From Ampelomyces quisqualis (Eukaryota > Ascomycota > Dothideomycetes > Pleosporales > Phaeosphaeriaceae), in NCBI GenBank assembly GCA_018398575.1, contig JAGTXZ010000005.1, positions 2,728,001-2,792,000 of the forward strand: a stretch of DNA of 64,000 nucleotides. Direction: 5' to 3'. The translations under genes and the position numbers were made by a program. Below, one piece after another: positions 46,608 to 57,609 of this stretch. Each line of letters begins with the position of its first letter. Within the stretch, counting starts at the first letter, position 1. The notes beneath the pieces are model-generated. The model was not told the origin of the DNA and made no database searches. It was given only the letters and a program-made list of their open reading frames with translations.

Positions 46608-49533
46608 GGTGGAGATTTGATGATGCTTGGTTTGAGATGGTGGAAGTCGTCCTTCACAAAACAGGACTGTAATGGGAGGTCTCTCCAGTGAAGTATCGAG
46701 GATGTGGGGAAAACTCTATCGGGCTTCGACGAAGAAGATGAGAACCTGATGCGAAGAATGGACAAGAAGCTCAAAAGGAATCCAGAAGTTCCAAAGCCCA
46801 TAAAAGCAAGACTACCGTTCCGCAAAACCAGCCTTCTCCCAGTCTTCTCTGCGAAAACGTAGGCCGCAGTTGGGTAGCACAACGTCCTCGCGCCGGCGGT
46901 CGACGATCTTATACCTCCTTCATTTAGTTCCCATCCCTGCAGCGGCCGTTGTGTCGAGCACACTAGCCCATGCGCCACATGCATGTACGTGGTCACGGAC
47001 CATATCTGGATCAGACTCTTTTTTTCCACCTTTGAAGGTGAAAAGTACTCCGTATGCTCGTGGAAATGAGATGTCGCATGCAAGGGTCTTCGTCTGCTCC
47101 GCATGGCGCTTTACCAAGACAGGTAAGTAGGCTAATATGCTTGTCCTGGCTCTAAGCGCTGCGCCGCTGATAGTAAGTACATACACCTCCGCGATCCTGG
47201 ATAAGGGTGTTCCGAGCCGCAGGGCGGCGGCGTTGCATTTGCGTGTTGAGCCTCCATTCGCGTGCCAGCTCTGCACATGTTAGTCGTTCTGACATGGCCT
47301 CCACACACTGCTCGACAACTGAGGTCGATTCTGCCTTACCAAGAGGTGGTCAGCCAAATAGTTTCGACGTTGGGCAACCCAACACGGGCCGAATGGCTTT
47401 TGGGAACCTGGTAGAGCTTGAGATTTGGGGAAATCTGTCAGGCTGTAGAAGGAAGGTCTGGATAAGGGCCAAAGCGTTCTTCTCGCTGTTTTCCCCCGTT
47501 CCCTGTGCACTGCAGCCGCCACACCTTGGAGCGGCTGGTAAAAGGCCTCGTGGTGGTTATCATGCTCCACTAAATGGCTGTGGGATATATTGATGACCCC
47601 GCTTTTGACTGCAAAGCCAGCAAATTAGCCCGTGTCATATTAGCGGAGATTGCAGCAAGCCAGTGCGAGGTTTGTACTCCGTACGCTCGTGTGCGGCGCG
47701 GATCGGGCCAGTACGAAGTACAGTGGAGGGTCATCGAGGACCTCTCCACATCCATGACGCGAGAGAGATGACCGAACCAAAGCGACTATAAAGGAATACG
47801 CTTCGACCAGATCTTGGAGAACCGGTCCCAAAGTTTCTGGCCAGCAGGACAATGGGTCAGATCCTCGCCTACGTGCCGAGATTGGGTTGATGATAAGATC
47901 CAACACGAAAGACAACCTGACCGCTAATTGAACGGCATTAGTGTCTCACCGCGCTGCTTTTAGCCCCAAAAGGAAGGATTGAGGCTTTTGTTGGCTTTTC
48001 TAGTGTGCTGCAAGCCTTCGAAAAGGGCGACATTAGCTCACTTTGCGTGCATTGTACGACTAGGTACGGAGTAGGTCGGAAGCAATTGCAGGATAAGTTC
48101 ACGCGCGTTCAGTGGGCTGCGTATGGCGGGATAGAACGGCCTGCTTGTTCAGTTCAGCTACCGGCTGCTGTCAACGTTAGCTTACTGGTGGTATGCGCAG
48201 CTTACGTCCAGGACATAGGGGCAGGCATTCCCACGATCTCACGATCCCACGATTGGAACTTTGGATTTGAATTACATGGCATTGTGGCACGTGAACCAGC
48301 TCCGCAGGTAGCATGCTGACAGAAGATAAATTGGCCCTATCGGTCAGCGATGCAACGCTTCCAACAGCGATAGGGTGTTCGGCTGCAAGTTCGGCCTTCG
48401 AAACGGGGACACCACATTGCGCTGGTATTATCAGTGATGAGTTGACATTTCACGACCTCGATATTGATTGCTCGAACTACTCGGTAGGCGCGCCCAGGAA
48501 GCAGCTTCTGATAGTCGTGACCGATGGCGTCGTCTGCTCAGGACAGCTTGCGTAGGAATACTACAATCAGGAAAGTGGTGGTCCAGGTCAACCTCATAAT
48601 AGCGCCGGGTCGCTGTGGAGGAATGCTTCCGTGGATTGTGCATGTTTTCATCGACGCTGGTTTGATGAAAGATTTCACCAGTGTGGAGTGTTATGGGTTA
48701 GTGTTCAGCCTGGATGGACGCACCACTCTTGATCACATCGCAGAACAGGCATGACCTCGTTTATTCTGGAGCCCATCGTCGGATAGAGAGGATCGTTTTT
48801 ATTAACGGTTGTTGGACGAGTGGATTAAAGATGATTCTGACGATAGCGATCAAGGCCAGCTTTGTGTAGTAGTATTTGTGTCAGCTACGTAACCTCTGCA
48901 TCTCCTTAGGTGTCATCTTTGAACAGCACTTGCTCGATTTCCCTTGACATCACAACAACTGCAGAGGCTTTTTCTGGACAAAAAAACATAATTCAATTCA
49001 TCAATCATGAGGTTCTAAAAATCTGCTGTTGTGGGACAAGCTTACATTCACCTCCGTGCAAACAGAAATCACGAATATTAACCCTCAACCCCCAACTTCC
49101 ACATGTACATAATTTTTTCAAGCCCATGTCTCAGCCGCGCAGTGGTATTTCAAAAAGTTGCAGCTCAGGGACTCGAGCTAGGTGCGATTTGCTGACTTGG
49201 CGTCGGTAGGCTGTGATTCCCTTGATTAACTTGACCATCTGAATGTTTTAGTTCCATGGCTACGGAGTTTGGATCAAAGCCTACGATGGTAGAACCAAGT
49301 TGCTTTTGAGTATTCGACATATAAGCTAGCGAAATCTGGGGACCCAAAAGGCCACCGCGCAGTCAGAAAGCTACCCTCAAAGGCAAAGTGCAGGATCCAT
49401 CGGGATCTTCCTCATGCTTCTTTAGTATGATGAAGCATCTCCGTGATTTAATCGTCGTCGCATTGTCCTTCATCGACATCGGCAAAGTGCCCCAAAGCTC
49501 GTCCATCGTGATCGCACAAGTTGTGCACAGCAT
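46608..49533. other. Long gene-free interval
   Basis: 2.9 kb of normal base composition without a supportable gene. Frames of 60-130 codons overlap on both strands and lack family resemblance or good splice sites. A near-identical 18-mer occurs at 47045-47062 and 47674-47691. The 9-mer TACTCCGTA or its complement occurs at 47046, 47675 and 48065. Confidence 0.55.
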
Positions 49534-51271
49534 CTACCAGCCACCGCCACCAGCATCGCCGCCACCCCAAGAAGCCTCACCGCCAGCGTCAGTAGCAGCG
49601 GCAGTATCGTCAACGTTGCCCCAACCACCACCGGCACCTCCCGCGTCGCCGTCAGCGATCGGCTGCTTGCAGCGCTGCACACAAGTTAGCGATAGAACCG
49701 ACTTTAAAACGCGATACATCATGCTCACCTTGATGGTATGACCGAACTCCGCGCAGTTGCTGCATTGCACCTTGGAGTAGTCACGCGGCTTGGGACAATC
49801 ACGAGAGAAGTGACCCTTCTCGTCGCAGTTGCGGCAAGTCACGTTGTCGGGGTTCTTGGGCTGATCACACTCCTTGGAGATGTGGTCCTCAGACCCGCAG
49901 TTGTTACAGGTACGCTTGGCGACGTTGGGGCACTGTTGCACGTTAGGATTGACTTGCGAATGTAGGATTTTTGCCAGTACCTACGTCCTTGGAGAAATGA
50001 CCCATCTCATTGCACTTGCGGCACTCGACGCTCTCGGCCGAGCGTGGCTCAGGGCATTCCTTGGAATTGTGGCCCTCTTGCTTGCAGTTCTTGCATGCGT
50101 ATGGGTTAATACGCTCCTTGGGACAGTCGCGAGCGCGGTGACCAGCTTCCTTACAGTACACGCATTCAACGGTAGGCTGCATTGACTCTTGCTCGGGTGC
50201 CTCTTGTTTGCAATGCTGATTTTTGTGTTAGTGCGCAGCTGGAATGGGACCAAAGGATGCTTACCTTGCGGACATGGCCGAGCTCGCCGCAGTTGTTGCA
50301 GAGAGGGACGCCGCAATCTTGGACGAATCCAGCGGAAGCAAGACGCCCCAGATTCTGCTCCGGACTCTCTGGCCAGCCTTGAGAAAGTTTTGCACGACGA
50401 GGCTTTGCGGACAGCTGGACTGAGAGCACGAATTCGCGACGGGCATTGCCGATAAGATCGACGATGGTCAGGTTGGGCGCAATTTCCTGCTGCTTTGCGA
50501 TCAGATAGATGCTATGTCCATCGTCGCGGAGAGCCTGTTCGACTGATGCCAGGCTGAAGTCGTTGGGGGCAGCACGAGCGTAGGCACGGAGGCAGATACG
50601 GAAGGCGTCCAGGTCTTTCTCGTTCGCGGCGTGGACCAACGCGCCCCATGCATCTTCGACAGACATCTCGGGAACGCCAGTCCAGTCTACGATACGACGC
50701 TGATCGCAATCAAGCGCCCTGTGACCTGCCGTGTCGCAGAGTCTGCACTTCTCGGGATTGGTCGGGCAGCTCCGAGCGGCGTGGCCCTCCTCACCGCAAG
50801 CATTGCAGGTGCCTGTGAAGGGGCGCTCAACACGCTCGTTGGTACAATCGACTTTGTTGTGACCGACTTGACCACAGTTGTAGCACTCGCCAGTCAGCCC
50901 GCCGCCCTCAGGCTTGTCGGGACAGTCGCGCGCGAAGTGGCCAGTCTGGCCGCAGCTGTAGGATGTTCAGTATGGGAGATAGAAGAATGGCATATACACC
51001 GAAGATACTCGGCGCCGGATCCATGCTCAACGAACCGCACGTGCGGGTGCAAAAGGTCGAACTTACACGCGGCAGGTATCACCACCATCACCTCCACCAG
51101 CGCCAGCGTCATCGCCGCCACCAGCGCCCCAAGAGTCGCCAGCACCAGCATCGTTGACCTCAGCACCGCCGTTCCAGCTGCCACCGCCACCGCCACCGCC
51201 TACATCATGTCAGTACTGCTCACAGCCTGCAAGCTGCGATAAGGAACTCACCATCGTTGTCCCAAGACATG
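49534..51271 (-). CDS. Protein with eleven CCHC zinc knuckles (CNBP/Gis2-like)
   Basis: Six exons: 51271-51253, 51199-51067, 50955-50265, 50215-49985, 49932-49729 and 49674-49534 (1,419 nt, 472 aa). The N-terminus MSWDND leads into a Gly/Ala/Asp-rich stretch. Four zinc knuckles follow, then a unique segment of about 120 residues (from VDWTGVPEMSVEDAWGAL to VQDCGVPL) that I do not recognise. Seven further knuckles are next, and the tail is Gly/Trp-rich. Each knuckle is C-x2-C-x4-H-x4-C; the first is CRVCGQTGHFARDC. Introns 3, 4 and 5 all cut just before the last Cys of a knuckle. Small relatives (yeast Gis2, fission yeast Byr3, animal CNBP) bind single-stranded nucleic acid and act in translation. 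This one is much longer, so RNA binding is a family-based inference. Confidence 0.88.
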
Positions 51272-52107
51272 ATTGTAGTAAGTCGTCGAAGAGGTAGTGG
51301 TCAGATGGAGAAAAGTAAGGCGCGATCGAGGTACGCCTGCAGAAGGTGCAAAGTCAGCGTGGTGGTGTTGTGGAAAGGAAGGTGAGCGCAGCCGTAGACT
51401 GGCGGAGCTTGTTTGCCAAGACCTCAACATGCGGCAGGAGCGCGATAGATCCGGCCACTCACCTTGAATTGAATTGAGGTCGAATCGAGCGTGCAGTAAG
51501 AGAGCGAGCTGAGAGAGCGCGCAACCGAAAAGCTTATGCTCGAGCTTGTGAGATCGTGGTTTGTCGGGACGGGCAGAAGAGACAGGGCAATGAATTGGGC
51601 AGTTTGTGTAGAGAGAAGCTCAAGATGGTTGTTTTAGTGTTCATCTTACGCGGGCAGGCGCGCAGGAGGTCCGTGCGATATGACGACAGTGAGGTAAAGA
51701 CGGATGGAACTTCAGGGATATGAGTAGAAGCAGTTGAATAGCTGCATCAACGGGAAGGAGAATTCAGGTATGATGCGAGCAACATAGTGGAGGTAAGGTA
51801 TGATGGGAGGGAAGGTGATAGGCATGCCATGAGGTGTAGCGGTCTGGTGCCGGCCACTGCACAAGCTATCACGGACGGAAAAAGAGAGACAGCCAATGCC
51901 AATGGAAGAAATAGAACATATGGAAGTCAATCGTGTGAATACTCGGCCTATCATCGCTAAAACAGCGCGCTACTGCAAAGTTGGTATCAAATCATGAGCA
52001 TTACATCCGGGGAGCTGAAGATCCCCAGCCTACAGTGCCCGGCCAAGTATCGTCGTCCAACGCGGCAAGTCGTTCATGATATCTAATTCGTGTGTCGTAA
52101 TCATAAA
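51272..52107. other. Intergenic region upstream of the zinc-knuckle gene
   Basis: 836 bp between the zinc-knuckle gene start and the chitin synthase stop. It presumably contains the promoter of the former and the 3' leader of the latter. No gene or structured element was recognised. Confidence 0.55.
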
Positions 52108-55100
52108 TTACACGCCTCGGAACTGTCGATAATGTTAATAGATGGGGGATGTGAAACGGCATGTTGCACTTACCATGCGAACAACAAGGAACCACATGGC
52201 TCCAATGAATCTGAAAGCAGCCAGACCAGCGACACTGTATAGTACAACCGCTAGGTAGATTGTAGACGCTTGATTTTGCTTCTCTTGGGCCTCGTCCGGA
52301 TCGCTGACTGTCAATTCCAAGCCACCAGCTTGCAGCACAAGCGCGGTGAGAGCTAGATTGCAGAACATCCAGAACAATACCACACCAGATCGGAAGCCCC
52401 TATAATAGTCTTCCTGTTTCTCACCGGGCGACGGCACCTTCTTTTCCTCTTTCCACTTGGTGCTAAAGACGTGTAGCTCCGTCTCGTATTGTGTGTTCAG
52501 ATCCGCGTCATCAGTTGGAGCATGGATGTCAGCTTTACCATCAGCTTTTGTGGTGACCGAAGGCAGTTTCTCGGGCTTGTCGTCTCCCTTGGTACCCCAG
52601 GTAATGTCATGCGTGTTACAAAAGGCGTATACGTTGAGGATGTTGATGTACGTTGGCGTCATGAGAAGGTATTGGATGAAAGATGTGAACATGTGCCATG
52701 GGTCCAGAAATATGATGGATACCACCAGCCACATCACATACGTCGAGAGCAGTGATATGATCAGCGTCGCAAAGATCTTATCCTTGAGCAGATCCGATGC
52801 ATTGAACCCGCCATTGTTCCTGATCTGACTCTGTATCGACCGGACAGTGATGAATATGGACGCAAACATGAGGTAGGCCATGATGACTGCCCAAAAGTAC
52901 ACCATGGACATGTACCACTTGTTCGATCCCTGAGGTCGATTCCCGAGCGATAGGATGAAACAGGTGATCAAGACAGCGATGTACAACCATTCGAAGACAA
53001 TGAAGAGGACCTTGCCCGCAGTTCCGAGTTCGTTCTGAAGGGATGCGGTGAGGATGCGGAAGACCAGGAAAAAGTTACCGAGCGCGAACCAGGCGAAAAG
53101 CATGCTGATCGTTTGGTAGACAAATTCGACGAGGAACATGGTTTTGCGTAGAAACGAGTGATCACTACGGAAGATGTCAAAGGAATGAGCCAGAGCGTAG
53201 ACAGCAGCGAAAAAGGAACCGTTCAGCCAGCGACGACGTTGACTGATGAACTCGGCCATGGTAGTAGGTACATCGGTCTCACCAGTCGCAGACTTGACGT
53301 ATTGCAGAATCCAGTGGCAGTTTCGTTTGGACACTAGCTCGAAACACAAGATTCGATCTTCGGCAAGATACATGTTGGCTGTGAAGATACCGGCATTTGC
53401 ACCATGCATCTTCTCGCCAGCAAAGTACTTCTCCAAAGGTCCTTGACCGGCCTTGTCGTTTTGCAACGCCACATAGCGGTAGGCTGAGAAAGCTCCGGGA
53501 AGCACAGTGATGAACCCAAATGCCGACTCGAGAGGCTTGTCCAAAATATTACTCATCTTGTACTCAAAGTTTTGGGTTGCGACCAGAGGATTGAGCAGCT
53601 TTTTACCATGGACTAACATTGCTTTGATCTCACCGCAAGCGCCAGCGCACATTGGCTCGAGATCGAATGCCTTCCATAACTGGTAGACGGAGTCCTTGCC
53701 AGGCTTGGTACCTGCATCAATCAGCACGCAAATGTTCGGGTCCAGGACTTGGCCGAAGGCTTGGAAGAACCACCGATGTGAGTTGATCTTCTTCTGGTTC
53801 TTCTCCTTCAGGCAGAACAGCATTTGGACGGGCGTGTTGCCCTTCTTGACACCGACAACACCCTTCTTGATGTCAAGCGTCATCTGCGTGGTGTACTACA
53901 ATTACGTTAGCCAAACCTCGCCACACGTCGTGTAGACTGCGCAACGTACCTCGTAAATATGCGCCGTTACATCCTTCCCGTTGACTTGTTGCTTGGCGAT
54001 GCCATCCTGGTAGACACCGAGCGCCGCCAAGACAGCTCGGGTTCGCGGGTTGATTTTGGCACGCCCGTCGCTGACAACGCACACTACAATCTTCTTCCAC
54101 GCGTCCTTGCCCCACGTCTTGCTGTTAGTGCGCGAATTCATGTATTCGATGTTCTTGATCACACCAGTCATGGTGCGCGCAAACAGCTCGTCCTCCTCGT
54201 TGTACATGGTGATGACAATGAACAACTCGGTGTGCCTCGGCTTCGCAAACAGCTTCTGGCGCAGGGTGAAGCGCTCGGCGTCGAAATCTGCCGGGTCGCA
54301 TGTCGCCGCCGAGTAGCGCATGTGGGTGAACTCGTCACGCTCGGGAGGCTGTGCATGGGGAACCTGATTCAGCAGCCGCGGTGGAATGGGGCAATCGAGC
54401 ACGAGGTTGCCCTTGAACAGCTGGACCTCCTTGACCGTCTTCCATCGCTTGATTGGTGCCGGCGTCGGGGTCGGCGCAGGCTCGTCGTGGAACGGGTCAT
54501 CGGGGTGCGGGTCCCGATCGGGGTCGTGAGGATCCGGGCCATAGGCATTTGCGCCCTGTATCATGGGCCTTCCTACATCGTCGTCCTGCCAGTAGTGGTC
54601 TGGCTGTGTGCCGTACGCGCCACCGGGACTCGCGTCGTGCGGGGCTGGGTCGTAGGGCTGGCTGTAGTATGCATCGTGATGCGCGTTGGGGTCGAGGGAG
54701 TAGTCGCTGTCGTGGCGACGGCCGCCCGGGCGGGGATCGTAGTCGTCGTGGTAGTTGCCGCCTGCGTAGGGGATGTTCTCGACCGAGTACTGCTCGCTGT
54801 TAGCGACCGCGGCTGCCGTGTGCGCCAACACGTACACTCGGCTGCAGGGGCAATCTGTCGCCAGACGCCGCCGCTGGGTTGGGGCCCATGGGGATCTCGA
54901 GGGGCCCTGGCGACGAGCCATAGCGGTCTTCGAGCTGGTATCCGCGCAGTGGCTGCCCTGGCGAGGGCGTTCGGCCGGCAGGCCGTCGTGGGTCCATTCC
55001 GTATTCGTCGGCTCCTGCTTGGGAACCTGCGCAGGATGTGTGTTAGGCCGACGTGTTGTGTAGCAATGATGGCCGCAGGAGCCAGCGCCCCAGGGAATAT

Positions 55101-55152
55101 ACAGCACGCGTTGCTGGGGGGCCTCCTCACCTAATCTGTTGTAGTTGCTCAT
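52108..55152 (-). CDS. chsB: Class III chitin synthase (ChsB/CHS-1 type)
   Basis: Five exons: 55152-55131, 55026-54836, 54789-53950, 53895-52174 and 52122-52108 (2,790 nt, 929 aa). The first exon is 22 nt and the last 15 nt (FRGV then stop). A Pro/Asp/Tyr-rich N-terminal region (DEYGMDPRRP...) leads to the glycosyltransferase-2 core: VITMYNEE, VVCVVSDGRAKINPRTRAVL, GKDVTAHIYEYTTQ (across a splice), SHRWFFQAF, EDRIL at about 530-534 and the catalytic QRRRW at about 570-574. Several membrane helices follow, including SLGNRPQGS and the TPTYINILNVYAFCNTHD block, ending FLVVRMFRGV. Class III enzymes extend hyphal chitin at the plasma membrane using UDP-GlcNAc and occur in filamentous fungi. An open reading frame runs through introns 1-2 but gives non-family sequence. 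Confidence 0.93.
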
Positions 55153-55639
55153 GGGTCACCGCTGTTGCTGCGCCTTGACTGATTTGGCGGCTCTTCTGTC
55201 TTCAAACACGCGGGCCAAACCGATGCGGGTGTCGGATAGACTAGATACAACAAATCCTGGTGTTGTGTTGATCGACTGGCGCTTACTCGGCAGTTTCAGA
55301 AGTGTATGGTGGGTACCACAGCAACGACAGGTGCGCAAGCGGGGAGATGCTGTGGAACTTGGAACAGGCCACACGTCGCGCCCAGGAGAAGGGTTGCCTC
55401 CACAGCTGGGAACGAAGCCTTTGATGTGCATTCTGACTGTTCAGCCTGGCGTTCGTCTTCTTTCCGCGTCTGCTCAAGTGCAGACTGTGCCAAGCACGAA
55501 TGCGCAGCACGGAAACTCGAGCCGACTCCCTGCACCGTGGGTTGTCAAGAGTTTCTATTTCTGGTAGCCAATGAGACCATCTTCGACGGCTATACAGTTC
55601 CACGCCACACCTCACGCGGTCTATACTCCAACCACCACC
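55153..55639. promoter_or_regulatory. Divergent promoter region, chitin synthase and LMW phosphatase
   Basis: 487 bp between divergent start codons. It must include both promoters. I see no clear TATA or other named motif. Confidence 0.55.
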
Positions 55640-56223
55640 ATGAGCGACTCCACCCCCTCCCCCGCCCCCGTCTCCGTCCTCTTCGTCTGCCTCGGAAACA
55701 TCTGTCCGCCCCACCCTCCCCGCCCCACCATAACCCTCACTAACCCGCCCCCCAAGGCCGCTCCACAATGTCCGAAGGCGTCTTCCGCTCCCTCACCCCC
55801 TCGCACCCGCTCATCGCCGCCATCGACTCCTGCGGCACAGGCGCATACCACATCGGTTCACCGCCCGACTCGCGCACCCTATCCACCTTGAAGTCGCACG
55901 GCATCACATCGTACACGCATTCGGCGCGGAAATTCAAGCCCGCGACGGACTTTGCCAAGTTCGAGTACATTTTCGCCATGGACGAGGATAACTTGTCCGA
56001 TCTGCAGCGATTGAGGGAGCGCGAAGTCAAGAGGTTGGGAGGGGAGGAGGGTGTGGGGAAAGTCATGTTGTTTGGGGCGTTTGGGGGTAGGGGTGGAAAG
56101 AAGGGAGAGGAAGTGGACGATCCGTATTATGGTGGGGACGAAGGATTTGAAAAAGCTTTTGAACAGGCGGTGAGGTTTTCGAGGGCGTTTTTGGAGACAC
56201 TCGAGGCTGGGCAAGTGAGGTAG
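55640..56223 (+). CDS. Low-molecular-weight protein tyrosine phosphatase
   Basis: Exons 55640-55703 and 55757-56223 (531 nt, 176 aa), joined by a 53-bp intron with a weak GTCCGC donor and a CTAAC branch site. After MSDSTPSPAPVS comes VLFVCLGNICRSTMSEG, the C-x5-R-S phosphate-binding loop near the N-terminus that defines this family. The catalytic Cys is in exon 1, and the loop's second Cys codon is split by the intron. A general-acid DPYY appears late (VDDPYYGG), as in the family. Yeast Ltp1 and fission yeast Stp1 are the equivalents. They act in the cytosol on phosphotyrosine; physiological targets in fungi are poorly known. An in-frame ATG at 55571 is possible, but 55640 gives the normal family length. 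Confidence 0.9.
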
Positions 56224-56359
56224 GTTGAATGGGCTGGGAGGAGGGCGACAGGATCAAAAGAGGATTGATCGAGTTATGATACCCCATAGACGACTCGGGC
56301 ATGCTCCCATTGAACCCCCTTGACATGTACAATTACATATACTACACCCACCATCTCAT

Positions 56360-57157
56360 TCATTGAGCGCTCTGCATCTCCCCCTCAATCTCCCTCAGCC
56401 TCTCCACCACCTTCCCCCGCATAAATCCCGTCAACCCCAATATCCCCTCCCGCGTAACAATCCTATAGGTCCCACTATCCTGCCACCCGCCCGAACCATT
56501 CGCAAACCTCCCGTCGCCATCAACCTCCAGACTCCCAATGATGTCTTCCGGCCACGCAATCCGCCCGTAATCAGGCGGGTTGCGCGAGTCGCTGATGTGT
56601 ATCCATCCCCCGTGTCCTGCGCCTGCGCCCTCGCCCGTGGGCGCTTGGTGCGAGAGATTGAACCCTCCTGGCGATCCGAAGACAGAGGCTTGGGATTGGA
56701 CGGCTGGATCCGAGGGGGCATGGCGGGCGTAGACTTGGGAGAGGATGGAGAGGAAGGAGGGGTTAGGCGTGAAGTTTTGGGGCGTGGGCGGGAGGGAGGT
56801 ACATGTTCCGATTGCGAGTTTTTGGTTGGGTGGAGTGGTGGGGAGGAGCGTGAGGAGGGAGGCCGAGGGGTCAAGGGGGTGGCGGTGCACGTACTGTTTA
56901 CTTGTTAGTTTTGGGGATGCAAGGAAAGAAGAGGTGAGCGTGCGATGTGTGGGTTGTCGGGAAGGGTTGATATTGTTCTTGAGCCGCGCAGGAAGAGTGT
57001 GGGAGTCCTGAAGCCGGGGCGTATGCTGCGCGTCGAGCACACGAAGGTGCTTGATAGCATTGTCGTGTGTGATTATCTCGAGGGAAAGCTGTGCATGTAG
57101 TCACGTATTGTCGAGCGTCAATTGTGCTGGTCGCACCTCGATGACGATGACGAACAT
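56360..57157 (-). CDS. Conserved fungal protein of unknown function
   Basis: Exons 57157-57137 (21 nt, MFVIVIE) and 57088-56360 (750 nt in all, 249 aa), with a 48-bp GTGCGA...GCACAG intron. The N-terminus reads LSLEIITHDNAIKHLRVLDAQHTPRL. A middle part contains YVHRHPLDPSASLLTLLP. A Gly-rich stretch is followed by WIHISDSRNPPDYGRIAWPEDIIGSLEVDGDG and a C-terminal TYRIVTREGILGLTGFMRGKVVERL helix. I recall similar sequences in other ascomycetes, always unnamed, and can assign no domain. There is no signal peptide or membrane helix. A CTAAC-AAACAG signal near 56,900 hints at a further intron, but no canonical donor precedes it. It converges on the phosphatase gene, 136 bp apart. Confidence 0.7.
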
Positions 57158-57609
57158 TTCACATCAAAGCTCTTAGCGGAGGATCTCCCGCCCAATCAGT
57201 CGCAGCATCCCTCTAGCCTCTTACGCGCATAACTTGGACCCTGGGCCTGCACACTCGCATGCATTCAGAAAAGCCCGCAACCACACCGCGGAGCTTATAC
57301 GGAGTACCGGAGCCAGACTTGGCCATTCTTGCATCCACACCGAGGCGCCTCGGATAAACCAACTTGTAAGCTCGAACGATGGATTCTATCATTTCCATGT
57401 CACGCGGGTCATCCTTTCCTCAAGCACGACTAGCGCGACCCACCTCATGAAGTAAAAACCTTCAATTGACGAATAGCATGTTCGTTGAGGGACGACGGCC
57501 GCTGTGGGCCTAGGTTCTGGAACTAAGTGCATAGATGTGCTCAACCTTTTTGCGACTTTGAGCTCCTGCTTCTCTGCTTCTCATCCTGCAAGTACATACT
57601 ACCGTTGCG
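57158..57609. promoter_or_regulatory. Divergent promoter region, unknown gene and MFS permease
   Basis: 452 bp between divergent start codons. The 9-mer TACGGAGTA lies at 57298-57306. No other motif was recognised. Confidence 0.5.

Noticed and set aside
49738..51242. Several plus-strand frames opposite the zinc-knuckle gene
   Set aside because: Mirror images of the CCHC exons; they are broken wherever the real exons change frame.
53959..55134. 391-codon plus-strand frame opposite the chitin synthase
   Set aside because: A shadow of the GC-rich coding strand: Val/Arg-rich, no domain, and it crosses the introns of a clear gene.
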